Origin: Propionispira arboris
GTDB lineage: Bacteria > Bacillota > Negativicutes > Selenomonadales > Selenomonadaceae
Length of the DNA: 64,000 nucleotides
Reading direction: 5' to 3'
Assembly: GCF_900109225.1 (NCBI RefSeq)
Contig: NZ_FNZK01000005.1
Coordinates: forward strand, 124,001 to 188,000
Shown: piece by piece, positions 54,491 through 62,924 of the stretch
Layout of the letters: every line of letters begins with the position of its first letter
Numbering within the stretch: the stretch's first letter is position 1
The notes under the pieces: model-generated
The model's input: only the letters and a program-made list of their open reading frames with translations
Told to the model about the DNA's origin: nothing
Database searches by the model: none
Made by a program: the position numbers and the translations under genes

Positions 54491-54526
54491 TTTCTTGAAA
54501 ATTAGCATTTGAGGGGGTTCTTTATA

Positions 54527-56473
54527 ATGAATAAATATCCACACGTATTCCAACCAATTAAGGTTCGCGGCTTAACCATCAAAAATCGAATTCAATTCAC
54601 GCCTATGGTTTGCTGTCTATCTAACGCCGAAGGCGAGGTAACCAATGAAATTGTTCAATTTTTAAGTAGCCAGGCCGCTACTGGAGTTGGCTATGTCACC
54701 ATTGGTGATACCCAAGTTGACCATGAACGCGCCATGTGTTTTTATGGAGAATTAAATGTTTTACATGACAAGTATATCACTGGACTATCTCTTTTAGCAG
54801 AAGAAGTGCATCGTTATGGTGCAAAACTTTCTATCGAACTTGCACATGCTGGTCGCGGCGGTGTTCCATCGATGAATGTCAAGCCTGGGTTTGCGCCTTC
54901 AAATGTTCCAATCCCAGGGTGTATGCAAGATTTGAAGGTAATGGATCGTGATGATATGGATTGGGTGGTCAAGCGTTTCTTCGAGTGTACAACCCGTGTA
55001 AGAAAGGCCGATTTTGATATGATCATGGTACACAGTGGTCACAATAATTTATTGGGGCAATTCCTTTCACCCGAAAGCAATTTCCGTACGGATGAATATG
55101 GGGGATCATTGGAAAACCGTATGCGGTTTCCACTAGAAATACTCAAGGCGATACGGCAAGCAGCTGGCGATAAAATGGTTTTAGAAATGCGTGTCAGCGG
55201 CGATGAAATGACTCGCAATGGTTTGCGTTTTGAAGAATGTATAGAATATGTGAAGCGCGCACAAGAATATATTGATATTGCACATTTTTCCTGTGGTAAT
55301 GTTTTTATGGCTGAAAGTGTGAAATATACTGCTCCGCTGTACTTGCAAGAACATATGCAGAATGTAAGATTTGCCGCAGCGGCAAAAAAAGTATTGCATA
55401 TTCCTGTTTCGGTAGTTGGTAATATTTTTTCGATGGCAGATGCGGAAGAAATCATTGCCTCGGGTAAGGCAGATATCGTTGGCATGTGCCGTTCGTTGAT
55501 GGCAGATCCAGAACTGCTTCATAAATCACAAAAAGGAGAAGAAGCGGACATTCGACCTTGCTTGCGATGTATGGATGGTTGTGGTCGAATCTTTCATGGT
55601 TATCCTGTCCGCTGTGCGGTCAATCCAGTAAATGGACGTGAATATCGTTATCGTAATATTCAGAAATCTGAAAAACCAAAAAAAATAGTTATTATCGGCG
55701 GTGGTCCTGCTGGTATGCAGGCAGCCCAGACGCTAATAAAACGTGGGCACGAAGTTATCCTTTATGAACAGGAAGGGCAATTGGGTGGATTACTTCATGA
55801 TGGCGGAGCGGTTACTTTCAAAAAATTGATGCGTGATTATGCGCAATGGGATATCCATACTACTATGAAATGTGGTGCAACAGTGAAGCTCAATACGAAA
55901 GTTACTCCGGAATTGATTATAGCTGAAAAAGCCGATGCGGTCATTTTCGCTACTGGTTCTACCTTTATCAAACCCAATATTCCGGGTATTGACGATAAAA
56001 ATGTAAAAATGCTTCGTAATGTAGAAAGAGAAAAGGAAACGGTCGGGCAAAAAATCGTAGTTTGCGGTGGTGGCTTATCTGGGGTGGAATGTGCAGTTAA
56101 CCTTGCTAAGCAGGGCAAAGATGTCAGCGTAGTTGACATGATTCCAGAATCGGATTTTTGTAAAGATATGTTCTATATCACTCGTATTGCGCTGTTTGAT
56201 GAAGTGAAGAAATATGGTGTTAGCTTTTTTGGCGATTATAAAATTATACGATTTACCTCTGAGGGCGTTGTAACTGCTGCCGAAAACGGAGAAGAAAGAG
56301 TATTTGAGGCCGATACCTGTATTATTGCAATGGGATTAAAATCCGAAAACAGTCTCGCTAAGGAACTACAGACTAAATTGTCTATTCCAACCTATATTGT
56401 AGGTGACTGTAATACAATAGGAACAGTAAGAAGTGCTAATTTTGATGCATTCAATATAGCAGTTGAGTTATAA
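54527..56473 (+). CDS. Old-yellow-enzyme/2,4-dienoyl-CoA-reductase-type flavoprotein (FadH-like)
   Basis: The 648-residue enzyme has an FMN-binding barrel (residues 1-350, with ELAHAGRGG and NFRTDEYGGSLENR), a [4Fe-4S] site CLRCMDGC with later CAVNP near 345-375, and a FAD/NAD(P) part (GGGPAGMQAA, then GGGLSGVECA). This family reduces C=C bonds next to a carbonyl, or demethylates. In this locus it might reduce an unsaturated keto intermediate. ATG 54527 has GAGGGGG at nine bases. Confidence 0.92.
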   Translation: MNKYPHVFQPIKVRGLTIKNRIQFTPMVCCLSNAEGEVTNEIVQFLSSQAATGVGYVTIGDTQVDHERAMCFYGELNVLHDKYITGLSLLAEEVHRYGAKLSIELAHAGRGGVPSMNVKPGFAPSNVPIPGCMQDLKVMDRDDMDWVVKRFFECTTRVRKADFDMIMVHSGHNNLLGQFLSPESNFRTDEYGGSLENRMRFPLEILKAIRQAAGDKMVLEMRVSGDEMTRNGLRFEECIEYVKRAQEYIDIAHFSCGNVFMAESVKYTAPLYLQEHMQNVRFAAAAKKVLHIPVSVVGNIFSMADAEEIIASGKADIVGMCRSLMADPELLHKSQKGEEADIRPCLRCMDGCGRIFHGYPVRCAVNPVNGREYRYRNIQKSEKPKKIVIIGGGPAGMQAAQTLIKRGHEVILYEQEGQLGGLLHDGGAVTFKKLMRDYAQWDIHTTMKCGATVKLNTKVTPELIIAEKADAVIFATGSTFIKPNIPGIDDKNVKMLRNVEREKETVGQKIVVCGGGLSGVECAVNLAKQGKDVSVVDMIPESDFCKDMFYITRIALFDEVKKYGVSFFGDYKIIRFTSEGVVTAAENGEERVFEADTCIIAMGLKSENSLAKELQTKLSIPTYIVGDCNTIGTVRSANFDAFNIAVEL

Positions 56474-56480
56474 AATTTGC

Positions 56481-56525
56481 AAATCACCCTATAGAAGAAG
56501 CTTTTCTCTATGGGGTGATTTTTCA
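56481..56525 (+). terminator. Intrinsic terminator after the flavoprotein gene
   Basis: AAATCACCCTATAGA pairs with TCTATGGGGTGATTT (one G-T pair) around a short loop and is followed by TTTTT. It ends the dehydrogenase-transketolase transcript. Confidence 0.8.
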
Positions 56526-56552
56526 CAAATATAGATATGAGGAGGTTTGAAA

Positions 56553-57647
56553 ATGAAAATAAGAGCTGCTCTAATAAAAAAAGCAAGAGAACCATTTCAA
56601 ATTGAAGAAGTAGACCTCGGTGTGCCATTGTCAAATGAAGTTATGGTGAAAATAGTTGCTTGCGGTGTTTGTCATACGGATGAAGTAGCGCAACAACAGT
56701 TTATTCCCGTTCCGTTACCTGCAGTCTTTGGACATGAAGGTTGTGGAATTATTCAAGAAATTGGTAGCGGGGTGTCTAATTTAAAAAAAGGAGATCATGT
56801 CTGTTTTTCTTTTGGTTTTTGCGGGGAATGCAGTAATTGTTTATCGGCAAAACCATTTATCTGTAAAGAATTTAATCATATTAATTTTGGGGGCGTGATG
56901 CCGGACGGCACTAAACGCTTATCACAAAACGGACAAAAAATATCTTCTTTTTTTGGACAGTCGGCTTTTGCAACCTACACGGTGGTCAATCAAAACAGTG
57001 TCATAAAAGTTGATCCAGATATTGATCTAGCCTTGACCGCTCCTTTGGGCTGTGGAATTCAAACTGGTGCTGGTACTATCTTAAATCGTTTGCATCCAGA
57101 ATTTTCCTCTTCAATTGTTGTATTTGGTTGTGGTACTGTTGGCATGAGTGCCATTATGGCTGCCAAAATAGTTGGTTGTGCAACGATTATTGCGGTTGGA
57201 GGTAATGATAACAGCTTAATACTTGCAAAAGAATTGGGTGCCACCCATATAATTAACCGCAAAGACTGTGATGATGTTGTCCGTAAAGTCAAAGAAATTA
57301 CCTCAGGTGGAGCTAATTATGCCATTGATACGAGTGGAGTTCCAGAATTTGTTCGCAAAGCACTTGCCTGTGTCGGCTATGGAGGAACAGCGGTCGTGTT
57401 AGGTGCAACTGGTGATTTGACAATTAATGTACAGAAGGAATTGATGGGAGATGGAAAGAGTTTAGTCGGTATTATAGAAGGCGATTCGATACCAAAACTT
57501 TTTATTCCAAAATTGTTGACATATTATAAGTCAGGAAAATTTCCTTTTGATAAGTTGATTGCTTATTACGATTTTAAAGATATTAATCAAGCTTTTGAAG
57601 ATTCACATAATGGTAAAGTCATTAAGGCAGTCTTGAAAATGTGTTAA
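56553..57647 (+). CDS. Zinc alcohol dehydrogenase, class III/aryl-alcohol type
   Basis: The 364-residue enzyme has CGVCHTDE and GHEGCGI catalytic-zinc motifs and a structural zinc lobe (CGECSNCLSAKPFIC). The long loop after it and the NAD site GCGTVGMSAI resemble aryl-alcohol, coniferyl or class III dehydrogenases, a different branch from the two polyol types above. It probably oxidises a primary alcohol or reduces an aldehyde. ATG 56553 has GAGGAGG seven bases upstream. It lies between two terminators and so is transcribed alone. Confidence 0.9.
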   Translation: MKIRAALIKKAREPFQIEEVDLGVPLSNEVMVKIVACGVCHTDEVAQQQFIPVPLPAVFGHEGCGIIQEIGSGVSNLKKGDHVCFSFGFCGECSNCLSAKPFICKEFNHINFGGVMPDGTKRLSQNGQKISSFFGQSAFATYTVVNQNSVIKVDPDIDLALTAPLGCGIQTGAGTILNRLHPEFSSSIVVFGCGTVGMSAIMAAKIVGCATIIAVGGNDNSLILAKELGATHIINRKDCDDVVRKVKEITSGGANYAIDTSGVPEFVRKALACVGYGGTAVVLGATGDLTINVQKELMGDGKSLVGIIEGDSIPKLFIPKLLTYYKSGKFPFDKLIAYYDFKDINQAFEDSHNGKVIKAVLKMC

Positions 57648-57721
57648 ATTTGAAATATCGAATTGTGGAAATGTTCACACCAATGACTGTTACTAAAAAC
57701 AAGAGGAAACACAGCACAAAG

Positions 57722-57772
57722 AGTAGCAACTACGACACTATGCATTTATGTGTCGTAGTTGCTACTTTTTTT
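57722..57772 (+). terminator. Strong intrinsic terminator
   Basis: A perfect 17-bp stem (arms 57722-57738 and 57750-57766) closes an 11-base loop and is followed by seven T. It isolates the sigma-54 promoter downstream. Confidence 0.95.
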
Positions 57773-57798
57773 ATTGATGTTTCAGGGTTTATGTGTAG

Positions 57799-57814
57799 TG
57801 GCACGCAGCTTGCA
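57799..57814 (+). promoter_or_regulatory. Sigma-54 (-24/-12) promoter
   Basis: TGGCACGCAGCTTGCA matches the sigma-54 consensus TGGCACG-N4-TTGCA at every fixed base, with GG at 57800-57801 and GC at 57812-57813. The start of transcription would be near 57825, about 40 bases before the dehydrogenase gene. The LevR-type activator gene at 62925 carries the GAFTGA loop that contacts sigma-54. Confidence 0.9.
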
Positions 57815-57866
57815 ATATATATGGACAGATGTTGGAGATTGACATCTTAAAGGAGGGAGCTGGAGG

Positions 57867-58823
57867 ATGAAAATGAAAGTAGTCATCGGTTCCAGAGCAC
57901 GTTCGCGAGCTCCGGAAATGATAAAACTTCTGGAAGATCAAGGTTATGAGCTGGTTATGAATCCTTTTGATCGCACGATGACAGAGAATGAGCTCATAGA
58001 AAAAATTCAGGGTGCAAGTGCCATGGTGGCTGGTAGTGATAAGGTGACCGAGAAAGTTTTAAAGGCCGGAATGCCATCACTTAAGGTCGTAGCTAAGCAA
58101 GGGGTTGGCTATAACAGCATCAATGTAGAAGCTGCAAAGAAGTTTGGCATTGCAGTTACGATCACCCCGGGAGCTAATAGTTGTGCCGTGGCAGATTTGA
58201 CTATGGGTCTTATACTTTCGTCAGCACGTAACATTCCAGCGATGGATCGGGCGATTCGCCGTGGAGAATGGTATCGCCATACAGGCTGTGAACTTGGAGG
58301 TAAGATTCTTGGAATTGTCGGTATGGGACACATCGGTGGTGAGGTTGCTAAAAGAGCTTATGCTTTTGGCATGAAGATTATCGCCTATGATGTTTATCCG
58401 CAGCAGGATTTTATCGACAAATATAGTGTATGTTATGTTGGAATTGATGAGCTTTTTAAAAAGGCTGATTTTATTTCACTGCATGCACCGGCAATTGCAT
58501 CGACAATTGGAATGGTAAATGCTGATCGGCTTAAGACGATGAAGCCGACTGCTTTTCTTATTAATGCAGCCCGCGGCGAGCTTGTCGTTGAACAGGATCT
58601 TTGTGACGCATTGCAAAATCATGTAATTGCTGGAGCAGCTCTCGATGTGTATACACAGGAGCCACCAGAAAAATCGGCACTTATGGATCAAGCGAACATC
58701 ACATTTACAGCGCATGCTGGAGCTTATACGCATGAAGCAATTATTGGAGCCGGTATCATGGCCGGTGAAGAAATTATTCGCGTTTTATCGGGTGAAAAAC
58801 CGAAATTCAATGTAGTGAAATAG
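57867..58823 (+). CDS. D-isomer-specific 2-hydroxyacid dehydrogenase
   Basis: The 318-residue enzyme has the NAD loop GIVGMGHIGGEVA near 148-160, the catalytic Arg in INAARGELV near 235, Glu in TQEPP near 262 and His in AHAG near 280. It reduces a 2-keto acid to the D-2-hydroxy acid. As first gene of the sigma-54 operon it may convert a 2-keto sugar acid phosphate, or act as a 2-ketogluconate-type reductase. ATG 57867 has AGGAGGG nine bases upstream; ATG 57873 is an alternative. Confidence 0.92.
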   Translation: MKMKVVIGSRARSRAPEMIKLLEDQGYELVMNPFDRTMTENELIEKIQGASAMVAGSDKVTEKVLKAGMPSLKVVAKQGVGYNSINVEAAKKFGIAVTITPGANSCAVADLTMGLILSSARNIPAMDRAIRRGEWYRHTGCELGGKILGIVGMGHIGGEVAKRAYAFGMKIIAYDVYPQQDFIDKYSVCYVGIDELFKKADFISLHAPAIASTIGMVNADRLKTMKPTAFLINAARGELVVEQDLCDALQNHVIAGAALDVYTQEPPEKSALMDQANITFTAHAGAYTHEAIIGAGIMAGEEIIRVLSGEKPKFNVVK

Positions 58824-58938
58824 AAAAACTTAGTATGTATTTTGTAAAAAAAGAGTGTTTTTATAAAATTTAACAGTAGGGTGGTTTCATCAAGTCTAGA
58901 ATTAGTGTGTCGAATATCGTTGTTTCATTGGTATACAA

Positions 58939-58964
58939 TTATCTATTCTAAACAGAATAGATAA
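58939..58964. promoter_or_regulatory. 11-bp inverted repeat before the aldolase gene
   Basis: TTATCTATTCT-AAAC-AGAATAGATAA is perfect and lies 22 bases before the aldolase start. It has no T-tail and could be an operator or a hairpin that tunes expression between the dehydrogenase and the aldolase. Confidence 0.55.
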
Positions 58965-58986
58965 ATTAAAAAGAGGAGTTTTTAAA

Positions 58987-59649
58987 ATGAGAAGTAAATA
59001 CGAAAATTTGAAAACAATTATCGAAAGTGGTATGATTTTGATCATTCGTTCAGACAGTTCAGAAGAAGCAGAAAAGGTTGCTATTGCAGCCGTTGATGGC
59101 GGTGTCAAAGCTTTGGAAATCACGATGAGTGTACCAGATGCACTTACGATTATTTCTCATTTGGCTAAAAAATATGGGGGAACAGATGTTGTTGTTGGTG
59201 CTGGCACGGTTCTTGATGCCGAAACAGCCAGTGCAGCTATGCTTGCTGGAGCAAAACTTCTTGTGAGCCCGAATCTCAATCCGAAAATGATTGAAATTGC
59301 CAATCGCTATCAGGCAGTAACTGTTTCAGGAGCGATGACGCCGACAGAAATACTTAATACGATCAATGCCGGTTCTGATCTTGTAAAACTTTTTCCGGCT
59401 GAACTCCTTGGATCTAAATACATCAAAATTATCAAAGCTCCGCTGACTCAGGCACAGATGGTACCGACGGGTGGGGTTAATCCGGGCAATGTTAAAGAAT
59501 GGTTCGACGCGGGTTGCAGCGCTGTCGGTGTAGGTAGCTATGTTTCAAAAGCACACAAAAAAGATGGTGATTTCGGTAAGGTAACGAAAGCTGCTCAGGA
59601 GTTTATGCAAGCAATTGCGGATGCACGTAATATAGAAGGTAAGAGATAG
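58987..59649 (+). CDS. KDPG/KHG aldolase (Eda family)
   Basis: The 220-residue class I aldolase cleaves 2-keto-3-deoxy-6-phosphogluconate or related keto acids to pyruvate and an aldehyde. The Schiff-base lysine is in DLVKLFPAE near 137, Glu in ALEITMS near 46, and phosphate-binding TGGVNPGN near 165. It is followed by the PTS genes after 11 bases. Ribosome binding site AGAGGAG. Confidence 0.94.
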   Translation: MRSKYENLKTIIESGMILIIRSDSSEEAEKVAIAAVDGGVKALEITMSVPDALTIISHLAKKYGGTDVVVGAGTVLDAETASAAMLAGAKLLVSPNLNPKMIEIANRYQAVTVSGAMTPTEILNTINAGSDLVKLFPAELLGSKYIKIIKAPLTQAQMVPTGGVNPGNVKEWFDAGCSAVGVGSYVSKAHKKDGDFGKVTKAAQEFMQAIADARNIEGKR

Positions 59650-59660
59650 AGGTGTTCAAC

Positions 59661-60089
59661 ATGGCAAAGCAGGAAAAAGAAATCCCTGGCATATTAGTTG
59701 TGACTCATGGGGATTGTGGAAAAGAAATTATAAAAAGTGCCGAAATGATTATCGGAACGCAGAAACATGTGAAAGCTTTGTCTTTGCTGCCGGGGATCGA
59801 TCCAGAGGAATTTCTGACAGAAGTACAGAAAGGGCTTGAAGGAATGGCGGACGGGTCACTTGTTATGAGTGATCTATTTGGCGGAACACCTTCCAATATA
59901 TCAGCGGCACTTGTCGGATATATGAATATTGCAGCGGTCACGGGAATAAACCTTGCAATGTTCATTGAAGCAATTGTATTGCGGTGCAATATGGCAGGCG
60001 AGGAACTCGCGGAAGCGGTTCTTAAGGCCGGCAGAGAAGGTTGTAAGAATGTTGGACAGGAACTTAAAAGTTTGGATAATGCTATTTAA
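59661..60089 (+). CDS. PTS mannose-family EIIA component
   Basis: The 142-residue protein is a mannose-type EIIA with phosphorylated His in VVTHGDCG near residue 16 and the DLFGGTPSN motif near 75. It takes phosphate from HPr and passes it to EIIB. ATG 59661 has GAGGTG eight bases upstream. It is co-transcribed with the aldolase. Confidence 0.93.
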   Translation: MAKQEKEIPGILVVTHGDCGKEIIKSAEMIIGTQKHVKALSLLPGIDPEEFLTEVQKGLEGMADGSLVMSDLFGGTPSNISAALVGYMNIAAVTGINLAMFIEAIVLRCNMAGEELAEAVLKAGREGCKNVGQELKSLDNAI

Positions 60090-60110
60090 ATATTGAAAGG
60101 AATGAGAAAT

Positions 60111-60599
60111 ATGGCAGATCTTGCATTAGTCAGAGTAGATTTTCGTTTAATACATGGTCAGGTTGTTGCACGATGGCTTAAGGAAATACAGGCAATAAAA
60201 ATAATTATCGTAAATGATACGCTTGCTAAGGATCGTACGATGGGCAATATTTATCGTATGTCTACGCCAGCTGGTGTCAGATGTTCTATCGTGAGTGTAG
60301 GGCATTTTGTGTCCTCATGGAATGAAAACCACCTGGGCGAAGGCAAGGCAATGGTCCTGTTTAAAGATATTACGACAACCTATAAAACATGGCAGGAAGG
60401 TTTCAAAATTCCTAATCTGCAAATTGGCGGATTGGGAGCCGGACCGGGACGTAAGGCAGTTTATCAGAATATGACACTTGATGAAAAAGACTTTAATATG
60501 CTGCAGGAATTGACAAAAAATATGCATATTTTTTTTCAAGCGACGCCTGAAGACAGTAAAAAAGATTATGAAGCAGTAGCTTCAACCGTAAATTTTTAG
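60111..60599 (+). CDS. PTS mannose-family EIIB component
   Basis: The 162-residue protein has the active-site motif DFRLIHGQV with phosphorylated His near residue 14. It donates phosphate to the sugar bound by EIIC/EIID. ATG 60111 has AAAGG ten bases upstream. The length is typical. Confidence 0.94.
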   Translation: MADLALVRVDFRLIHGQVVARWLKEIQAIKIIIVNDTLAKDRTMGNIYRMSTPAGVRCSIVSVGHFVSSWNENHLGEGKAMVLFKDITTTYKTWQEGFKIPNLQIGGLGAGPGRKAVYQNMTLDEKDFNMLQELTKNMHIFFQATPEDSKKDYEAVASTVNF

Positions 60600-60654
60600 G
60601 ATGAGTTGATTTTTATGAAAAAATTTATATATTTATATAATGGAGGTACAAACA

Positions 60655-61458
60655 ATGGCAGAAGCAATTATGGTTGCCATATTGGGCTGGTTCCAGTGTT
60701 CTTCGAATCCACTGGGGTGGTGGCTTGTTCGTGAACCGATTATGGCAGGTTTTTGGGTAGGCTTGATTTACGGCAAACCGGTGGAAGGTATCATTATAGG
60801 GGCAGCTATCAATGTTGCATTTTTGGGCTGGAATAGTACAGGTGGAGCAAATCCTTCTGATTTGTATTCAGCCGGACTTTTAGGAACAGCTATTGCAATA
60901 CAAGGGGATATTAGTCCGGAACAAGCCGTTGTTATTGCAATTTCACTTGGAGTAATCGGCAATTATGCATGGATCTTATTTATGTCAATCAATTCAATTA
61001 TTCCATCATTTCAGGACAAATGTGCGGAAAAAGGCGATATTAAAAAGCTTATGTTTTTACAGGTTGTTCCTTCTCAGTTGGTCGTTATCCTTGTAAGAGG
61101 CGTGCCTGCCTTTCTGGCAGCTTATTATGGACCACCAATTATTGTAAGCTTGCTGGCATCCATTCCAGTATGGGGTGTTGCGGGATTTAACGCCGTGGGT
61201 AAGGTACTTCCGGCTCTTGGAATTGCAATGCTTTTGAAATATATGGGACGCAAGGATCTTTTGGTATTCTTTGGTGTAGGCTTTGCAATCAGTGCTTATA
61301 CGGGTATGAATAATTTGTTGTTTGCAGCAATTATTGGTGCAGCCATGGGTTATATTTACGTTACATTGCAGCCGAAAGAAGCAACCATGGCAGCGCTGCA
61401 AGTCAAATCGTCTCAAACAGGTAAAGCATCTTTATATGAAGGCGAGGATGAAATATAA
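60655..61458 (+). CDS. PTS mannose/sorbose-family EIIC membrane component
   Basis: The 267-residue membrane protein carries family motifs REPIMAGFWVGLIYG near 24 and GAAINVAFLGW near 46. It forms the substrate channel with EIID. ATG 60655 has GGAGG eight bases upstream. Its stop overlaps the EIID start by one base (TAATG). Confidence 0.94.
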   Translation: MAEAIMVAILGWFQCSSNPLGWWLVREPIMAGFWVGLIYGKPVEGIIIGAAINVAFLGWNSTGGANPSDLYSAGLLGTAIAIQGDISPEQAVVIAISLGVIGNYAWILFMSINSIIPSFQDKCAEKGDIKKLMFLQVVPSQLVVILVRGVPAFLAAYYGPPIIVSLLASIPVWGVAGFNAVGKVLPALGIAMLLKYMGRKDLLVFFGVGFAISAYTGMNNLLFAAIIGAAMGYIYVTLQPKEATMAALQVKSSQTGKASLYEGEDEI

Positions 61459-62288
61459 TGGATGATAATAAAAATAAGACGGTAGGTTTATCAAAGCTTG
61501 ATTTGGAATTTGCAATTTTGCGTTGGTGGCTTATGAGCCATTTAGCATATAATTATCAAAGAATGCAGGCTGGTGGGTTTGCGTCTATGATGGGACCAAT
61601 TTTAAAAAAACTGTATCCGGATAAACCTGAAGAAGTTATAGCGGGACTCAAACGGCATATGATGTTTTTTAATACTGAACCACGCTGGGGTGCGGTTATC
61701 CACGGTATCGTTATCGCTTTGGAAGAACAAAAGGCAAAGGGTAGTGACATTGATGAAATGGCTATTGTTGATTTAAAATCATCGTTGATGGGACCTTTAG
61801 CTGGTATTGGCGATACGATTTCCGGTGGTTTATATAAACCTTGTGTTCTCGGAATTTGCTTAGGATGGGCCGCAACGGGCAGTTTTATGGGGCCGGTGAT
61901 GTTTGTTGCATGCATGCTTGGATATGATTTGATAATTACGCATCTGACGATAAGAAAAGGGTATAAACTTGGTACGTCAGCCATTACATCGATTTTAGAA
62001 GGCGGATTATTCAAAAAACTAACGACATTCTTTTCTATAATGGGCTTGTTCGTTTTGGGTATTATGGTATGTAAATTTATCACGATAGATTTTTCCTGGG
62101 TTCCAGTTCTTGGCGGCAAGGAAATTGTAGTTAAAGATTTGATGAATCAGATTGTTCCTAAGGCATTGCCATTGCTTATAACGCTTGCTGCCTGGAAGGC
62201 AATCATGCGTGGGGTAAAAGTAGTTTATGTATTGTTGGCATTGTTTGTTTTTGCATTAGTTGGTGGTGCATTAGGAATTATTGGCTGA
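61458..62288 (+). CDS. PTS mannose-family EIID membrane component
   Basis: The 276-residue protein shows GSMMGPILKK-like FASMMGPILKKLY near 38, FFNTEPRWGAVIHG near 70 and GPLAGIGDTISGGLYKP near 115, classic EIID motifs. With EIIC it forms the transporter. The substrate is probably a sugar acid because an Eda-type aldolase and a hydroxyacid dehydrogenase are in the same operon. It ends the operon before a hairpin. Confidence 0.94.
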   Translation: MDDNKNKTVGLSKLDLEFAILRWWLMSHLAYNYQRMQAGGFASMMGPILKKLYPDKPEEVIAGLKRHMMFFNTEPRWGAVIHGIVIALEEQKAKGSDIDEMAIVDLKSSLMGPLAGIGDTISGGLYKPCVLGICLGWAATGSFMGPVMFVACMLGYDLIITHLTIRKGYKLGTSAITSILEGGLFKKLTTFFSIMGLFVLGIMVCKFITIDFSWVPVLGGKEIVVKDLMNQIVPKALPLLITLAAWKAIMRGVKVVYVLLALFVFALVGGALGIIG

Positions 62289-62332
62289 TCTATAGAAAAT
62301 TTTGAGGGAAATCAGTTCATAGATTGATGAAA

Positions 62333-62359
62333 ATTGCCTATTCTTTTCGAATAGGCAAT
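62333..62359. terminator. Hairpin after the PTS operon, target of the adjacent intron
   Basis: ATTGCCTATTC-TTTTC-GAATAGGCAAT is a perfect 11-bp stem. An intron remnant starts nine bases after it. Confidence 0.75.
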
Positions 62360-62367
62360 CTGACGTT

Positions 62368-62570
62368 GTGCACCACGCATGGCACGTAATTCGGCAGTGA
62401 AAAGTCCCATGGGGGGGCTGGCGTTGCCAATTATTAGCCAAGCGCAAGGGTGTTCAGCATGAGGTGGAATTTGAAGAAAGTGTGATGAGCAAAGTTTCGA
62501 CATGAGGAACACGAATCATATTAGGCATTCGAAGTGGGATGAGTCTGCGATTCAAGGCGGTAACGTTAGC
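62368..62570 (+). mobile_element. Group II intron 5' fragment (copy B)
   Basis: GTGCACCACGCATGGCACG at the start pairs with itself as in group II intron domain I, followed by GTGAAAAGTCC, CAAGGGTGTT, ATGAGGTGGAATTTGAAG and GAGGAACACGAATC. It aligns with the fragment at 44535. No reverse transcriptase, domain V or VI is found before the next gene, so it is a 5' remnant; the right end is approximate. Confidence 0.75.
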
Positions 62571-62924
62571 CCTTTATGTAGTTCATATTGAACGAGCTTG
62601 ATCATACACTGGAACACAGAGTAATTCGCTTTTAGATATGCGAACGATATGTTGCTCTTTGCTAAGACAAAACGGTCACTTGCGGAACCGTTTGAGTAGT
62701 GATATGAGAGGTCAGCTATTCAAATAGTGGATAGATTCCTACTCGGCTTTGAGATTTTATAAAAGAGAACGAGGCGTTAGCGTGGAAGAAAATCAATGAT
62801 TTGCGAAACCGTATAAAACCCCACAGGGAAAAAAGGTGGGGGTAAAGAATATAATATTAAGTTTAGTATTGTTGCCGCTGCAAAAATTGGAATACAGGTA
62901 AGTTTGTTGATAGGGGGTATAGAT
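62571..62924. other. Gene-free stretch before the activator gene
   Basis: It may hold decayed intron sequence. A hairpin AAACGGT...ACCGTTT is seen at 62672-62693. No promoter is clear; TAGGGGG at 62911 serves as ribosome binding site of the next gene. Confidence 0.4.

Noticed and set aside
61556-62119. Long minus-strand open frame opposite the EIID gene
   Set aside because: It mirrors the codons of a clear PTS gene; no ribosome binding site or recognisable protein.
57867-62288. Assignment as the D-glucosaminate (dga) operon
   Set aside because: PTS type, aldolase and activator fit, but the required ammonia-lyase is absent in the window and a hydroxyacid dehydrogenase stands in its place.
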